Shown here one piece after another: positions 30,511 through 33,974 of a stretch of DNA of 33,974 nt. Both the position numbers and the translations under genes were made by a program. Origin of the DNA: Tieghemiomyces parasiticus (taxonomy: Eukaryota > Kickxellomycota > Dimargaritomycetes > Dimargaritales > Dimargaritaceae); assembly GCA_027575765.1 (NCBI GenBank), contig JANBPT010000483.1, forward strand, positions 1 through 33,974. Direction: 5' to 3'. The stretch's first letter is position 1. Each line of letters starts with the position of its first letter. The notes beneath the pieces are model-generated. The model was not told the DNA's origin, ran no database searches, and was given only the letters and a program-made list of their open reading frames with translations.

Positions 30511-30843
30511 AAGACGGGATGTAGGCTTCGGTCTGGCCAGTCCATGACACAGTGGGCGTAGCTGGACTTTTATCCGAGCTAGTTGTAGCATGGCATTATG
30601 TATTGCACAGTCGTAATTAAAGGGGTGAGGCTCCATAACCTTGTGATAGCGTGGTCTGAATCAACCTCCTAATCTTGGGGTCACCCGCCTCTAATTAATA
30701 GTTTTAAACAGTCGCCAACGTTGGGCAGCCATAGGGAAAGCTCCTTGTAATCTACGAAGTGGTGCATATTGTATAGGCAAGAAGGTGGGGAATCAACCCC
30801 GTTGAAAGCAAGTGCTAATGAAGAAGCGGACCCTTCCGCCCGA
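30511..30843. other. Convergent 3' region of ERG28 and POL12
   Basis: The two genes face each other here. ERG28 has a polyadenylation signal on the plus strand. No gene or clear minus-strand signal is seen. Confidence 0.55.
30616..30621 (+). terminator. Polyadenylation signal ATTAAA of ERG28
   Basis: ATTAAA lies 106 nt after the ERG28 stop codon, within the convergent region. Confidence 0.4.
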
Positions 30844-33057
30844 TTATACCCGACGGATCTCCACGCGGGTCCGGTCGCAGACCCCCGCTGGGAGAAGGCC
30901 GCTGTCGAGCGTGGCGGCGGGCAGAGGGAAGATGGTGAGCTGGGCAAAGGAGCCGGCTACCTGCTTCTTGGTGAGAAAACCGGGATTTAGGCACAAGACC
31001 TGGTCAACCTCCTTCGCGAAATGGGCCAGTTGGGAGCTGGTAAGGAGCACGTCGGGGGCGTACGGTAGACGCAAGTGCTCGTGGAGCGGGTACTGAAGGT
31101 TGACCTCGCCCGCGGAGGGCGGCACCAGCGGGTATAGGTGACGCTGGTCCAAGATATGCTTGGCCAGGCGGCCAAGCCGGTCACCGCGAGCGGGCTGGCG
31201 AGCGATCTCCTCGGCACCGAGCTGGAACAGGACGTCCACGTTGGTCACAGTGAAGTTGACCTCGTTGAGCTGAAAGTGGGCCGGGTTGGACAAGCAAACC
31301 ACGTTAGGTGGCAAATCGACGGGCCCGTCGTTAGGGAATGCGAAGGGGGGCTGCGGGAAGGTCACGAACGGGTGAAGGAGGTCGCGTGGACTAGGAACGA
31401 GCAGGATGCGGGTGCGCGGGCTGGCCCTGTGGAGGCGACGGAAGTGATTGGCCACGTACATTTGGAACAGCTCCTCGAGGGTCAGGTCCACGTCACCGTC
31501 CAGTACCAATGGGTGGTGGTGGTCAATGAAGGGGCCTTGCAGAATGACCGCGTCGGGCTTATCGTGCTGTACCACGTCAAAGAAGGCGGCCAGGGTTTCA
31601 AATTCCAGGTTATCGTCCAGGGTGAACGGGCCTGCCGCGGCGTAGACGACGAGTGGGGCGTCCTGGCGCGGGGTTTGGTGGGCACGCACGGCGGCCGGAC
31701 AAGCCTTGAGGAACGGGAGCGGTGGCAAGGGTAGGACGCGAGTCACGGTGAAGGAATGACCCGCGGTGTTGACCCCCTCCAGACCGAGAATCTGGCCAGG
31801 GAATAGTGCGAAAGACGGCAGCTGGTCAAAGGTCAGGCGTATCCGGCAGCCGGCCCCGGTAGCCCGGGAGGCCTCCAGCACCACGGATTGGTCATTCAGT
31901 TTGGCCTCGGACTCACTACAAATACGACCTACGACCTGGACCGGGGCCTGGCTGGTCTGACCAGGGTGGGCAAAGACCTCGATGCCGTGGGCCGTGCGTA
32001 AGGACTCAGCGATCCATTCGATAGCCTGATCGAGTACTTCGGCGCGGGCATTGGTGCGCTGGTACATGTACCGGAACGGGCGGACATCGTCCCCGGGGGT
32101 CACCGTGATGATCACCGGTGGGAGGTCTGTTAGGCTGACCACAGTGGGTGCCGTCAGGTGGCCGTTAAAGACGTCCACGCGGCTACCGCGATTGGTCCGT
32201 TCCGTGAAGCGCCGAGATTGTGGGGAAGGACTGGGGGTGTAAGAGCGGAGGAGTTGTGAGGACCGGTTGACGATGGGGAGGTTAGGGACGAGGATGGAAG
32301 GCAACCTACTGTTAAGGAGCCCAGGCAAACTAAACGGCGTGGGCTCTCCTCCGTAGTCAGAAAAATTCGCACCGATCGACTTACGCGGAGGGGGAGCCTG
32401 GGGTAAAATCTGCCCGGCCCTTGCCTGACGGGGTGCGGAGGTGGGACGGCACGGCGGTGCTGGCCACCTCTCCGGGACGACGACGGTGCTGCGGTGTTTT
32501 AGGTGATGCCAGGCTAAAGATTAAGGTGTCGAGGTTGGTAGAATCGTAGGTCCGGCGCTCTCCGGCCGGTTTACCGGCTAAGGGCCCCCGTGCACCGCGC
32601 ACCTTAGTCCGACGATCGGGTATGGCCGCGGTCGGGGCCGCACCCTGAATCAGGGCCTGTTTCTCTAGCTCCCGGTGGATGAACTGGCGGAAACGCACAA
32701 CATGCTCGGCCTCGGGCCGGATGCCGTGGTGTCCGCCTCCCTCGGAGCTGGCCAGACGCTGTTGCTGGAAAGTGTAGGACTCCCACTTAAAGAAGAGGTC
32801 GTCGGCCGTGATGCTAAGGGAGTTGCACAGGGATTGGACTGCGGAACAGGAGTGAGAGTAGGGTGGATTAGAGGTAGAACAGCTTTACCTGCCATGCATA
32901 CGGACAGCCCGGCCGCCGATCCCCCATTACCTGCCGAAACTAGGGTCCAGAACTTACACTCTGTCAATGCCTCCGCCTGGCCGTCGAGGAGGTGACCGAA
33001 TGCTACCGTCAGCTCATCGGCGGTGACCCGCTGGGGAGCCATGGGTTGTGAGAGCAT
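30844..33057 (-). CDS. POL12: DNA polymerase alpha subunit B (Pol12/POLA2)
   Basis: Regulatory B subunit of DNA polymerase alpha-primase, needed to initiate replication. Minus-strand exons are 32958-33057, 32385-32838 and 30844-32230, giving 646 residues (human 598, yeast 705). Introns of 119 and 154 nt have GTAAGT donors. The N-terminal domain includes LFFKWESYTFQQQ and a basic linker (TLIFSLASPKTPQ). The C-terminal part has the OB fold and an inactive phosphoesterase-like fold: VGRICSESEAKLNDQSVVLE, LFPGQILGLEGVNTAG, PDAVILQGPFIDHHHP, RILLVPSPRDLLHPFVTFPQ, LGAEEIAR and LNPGFLTKKQVAGSFA. A closer in-frame acceptor (exon from 32329) would add 33 residues, with a 55-nt intron. Met6 (33042) is an alternative start. 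Identity is secure; the exon 3 boundary is not. Confidence 0.93.
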
Positions 33058-33974
33058 TGGGCTGGTGTGCAGCGTACAAGGAAAAGGCGCAAATGCGAAT
33101 ATGAGTATGTGAGTGGTTAATGGGAAGTAGGCAGGTAACGCGGGTGACGATGAATCTATAATGGAAAAAAGAAAACAACTGGGCCAACGTAGAATAGAGG
33201 ACATACGCCGTGCAGCCAGAAGTTGGCGCCGTACAGAATTGTACCGCGCCTTGACAACTAACCAGCTGACACCGAAACGATGGCTAACGTAAACAAACCC
33301 GCCATAGAGGGGGGACGGGGTTAAATTGGTGGGGGTGGCAGAGGCCCATAGCCTATGGCGGGGGTGAATGCCGCGGGGTACGACGGTTGGCGGGGTTGCC
33401 TATCGCAGCAAAGCAAGTCCCGAACGGGTATAGCGCATTTTGTATGCATCACCGGCATGCACGCTAACCTGGTCAACGAAGACGGGTCGTGTGGCCCTAC
33501 CACCGACCCGGACAATGATGTGCCACACCTATGTGATTGGGGAGAGGTTCCGCCCCCGTGGGCTGCTTCAGGTTTCCCATAGCGAGGGAAGCGGCCTGGT
33601 TGGTGGTCACCATCAGCTCAATCCTACACGGGAGCCTCTGGCTAGTGGGAACGGGTTACCGCAGCCTCCCTCATACCTATGCGCTGTCGGCAGGAGCCCC
33701 CTCCCCACCAACCCAAGGGTGGTGGCTGCCAATGTCATGGTGCCAGATGGACCAGGGCTAATGCCGTCCCGCTTCCTGGCTGCGACGTGTGACCGCCGAG
33801 AGCGTCAGGACCTGGCCACTGCGGTCGGCCGTTCCACCAGGAGCAGACGCCCATTTCAGGATGTCGACGCATCCCTCCCTGTGGAGGGCTTTGGGCTGCA
33901 CTCTATCTGGGGGTAGGTGGGAGGCGTTTCAGGGTATTGAAACTTGGCTTCCCCAACCAACCATCCCACTGGGC
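33058..33974. other. POL12 upstream region to the window edge
   Basis: No gene is supported. The first 150 bases are the probable POL12 promoter and leader. Overlapping plus-strand frames (33355-33582, 33440-33916) show no motif or clear coding bias. I did not find a MluI cell-cycle box (ACGCGT) upstream of POL12. Confidence 0.45.

Noticed and set aside
33440..33916. 158-codon plus-strand frame at the right edge
   Set aside because: It overlaps another frame, shows no motif and lacks the third-position bias of the real genes.

Overview
The window looks like nuclear DNA of a fungus with GC-rich genes. Four genes carry spliceosomal introns (55 or 119 to 369 nt, mostly GTAAGT donors and YAG acceptors) and the rest are intronless. 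The gene content is eukaryotic and fungal: an ERG28 ergosterol scaffold, an AA11-like copper lytic polysaccharide monooxygenase, SUA5, DNA polymerase alpha subunit B, two SF3b subunits and a KDM4 demethylase. KDM4 with two PHD-type modules, plus a subtilase with a PA domain, leads me to guess an early-diverging lineage (Zoopagomycota/Kickxellomycotina-like). That placement is inference, not proven.

Layout, left to right. Minus strand: a cytosolic-type aspartate aminotransferase cut by the left edge (1-1310) and a two-RRM RBMS/MSSP-type RNA-binding protein (3153-5269). Then about 4.4 kb with no supportable gene (5270-9692). Plus strand: secreted LPMO (9693-10847), mitochondrial J-protein (12311-13171), SUA5 (13998-15341), SF3B6/p14 (15771-16465, three exons), KDM4 (17924-20326), RSE1/SF3B3 (21079-24612), secreted subtilase (26885-29479) and ERG28 (30085-30510). 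The last gene, POL12/POLA2, is on the minus strand (30844-33057, three exons) and converges on ERG28. The right end (33058-33974) holds no recognisable gene.

Most genes are housekeeping. RSE1 and SF3B6 are both subunits of the SF3b part of U2 snRNP and lie on the same strand with only KDM4 between them. SUA5 and the J-protein are neighbours with N-termini that suggest mitochondrial import. The two secreted enzymes are the only genes with clear upstream TATA boxes. Leaders just upstream of start codons are strikingly pyrimidine-rich on the coding strand, and poly-C/poly-G runs of 8-11 bases recur in non-coding DNA. I found no tRNA, rRNA, CRISPR array, transposon or obviously new system. The best leads are the charged tail of the LPMO, the alternative starts and splice sites, and a few inverted repeats.
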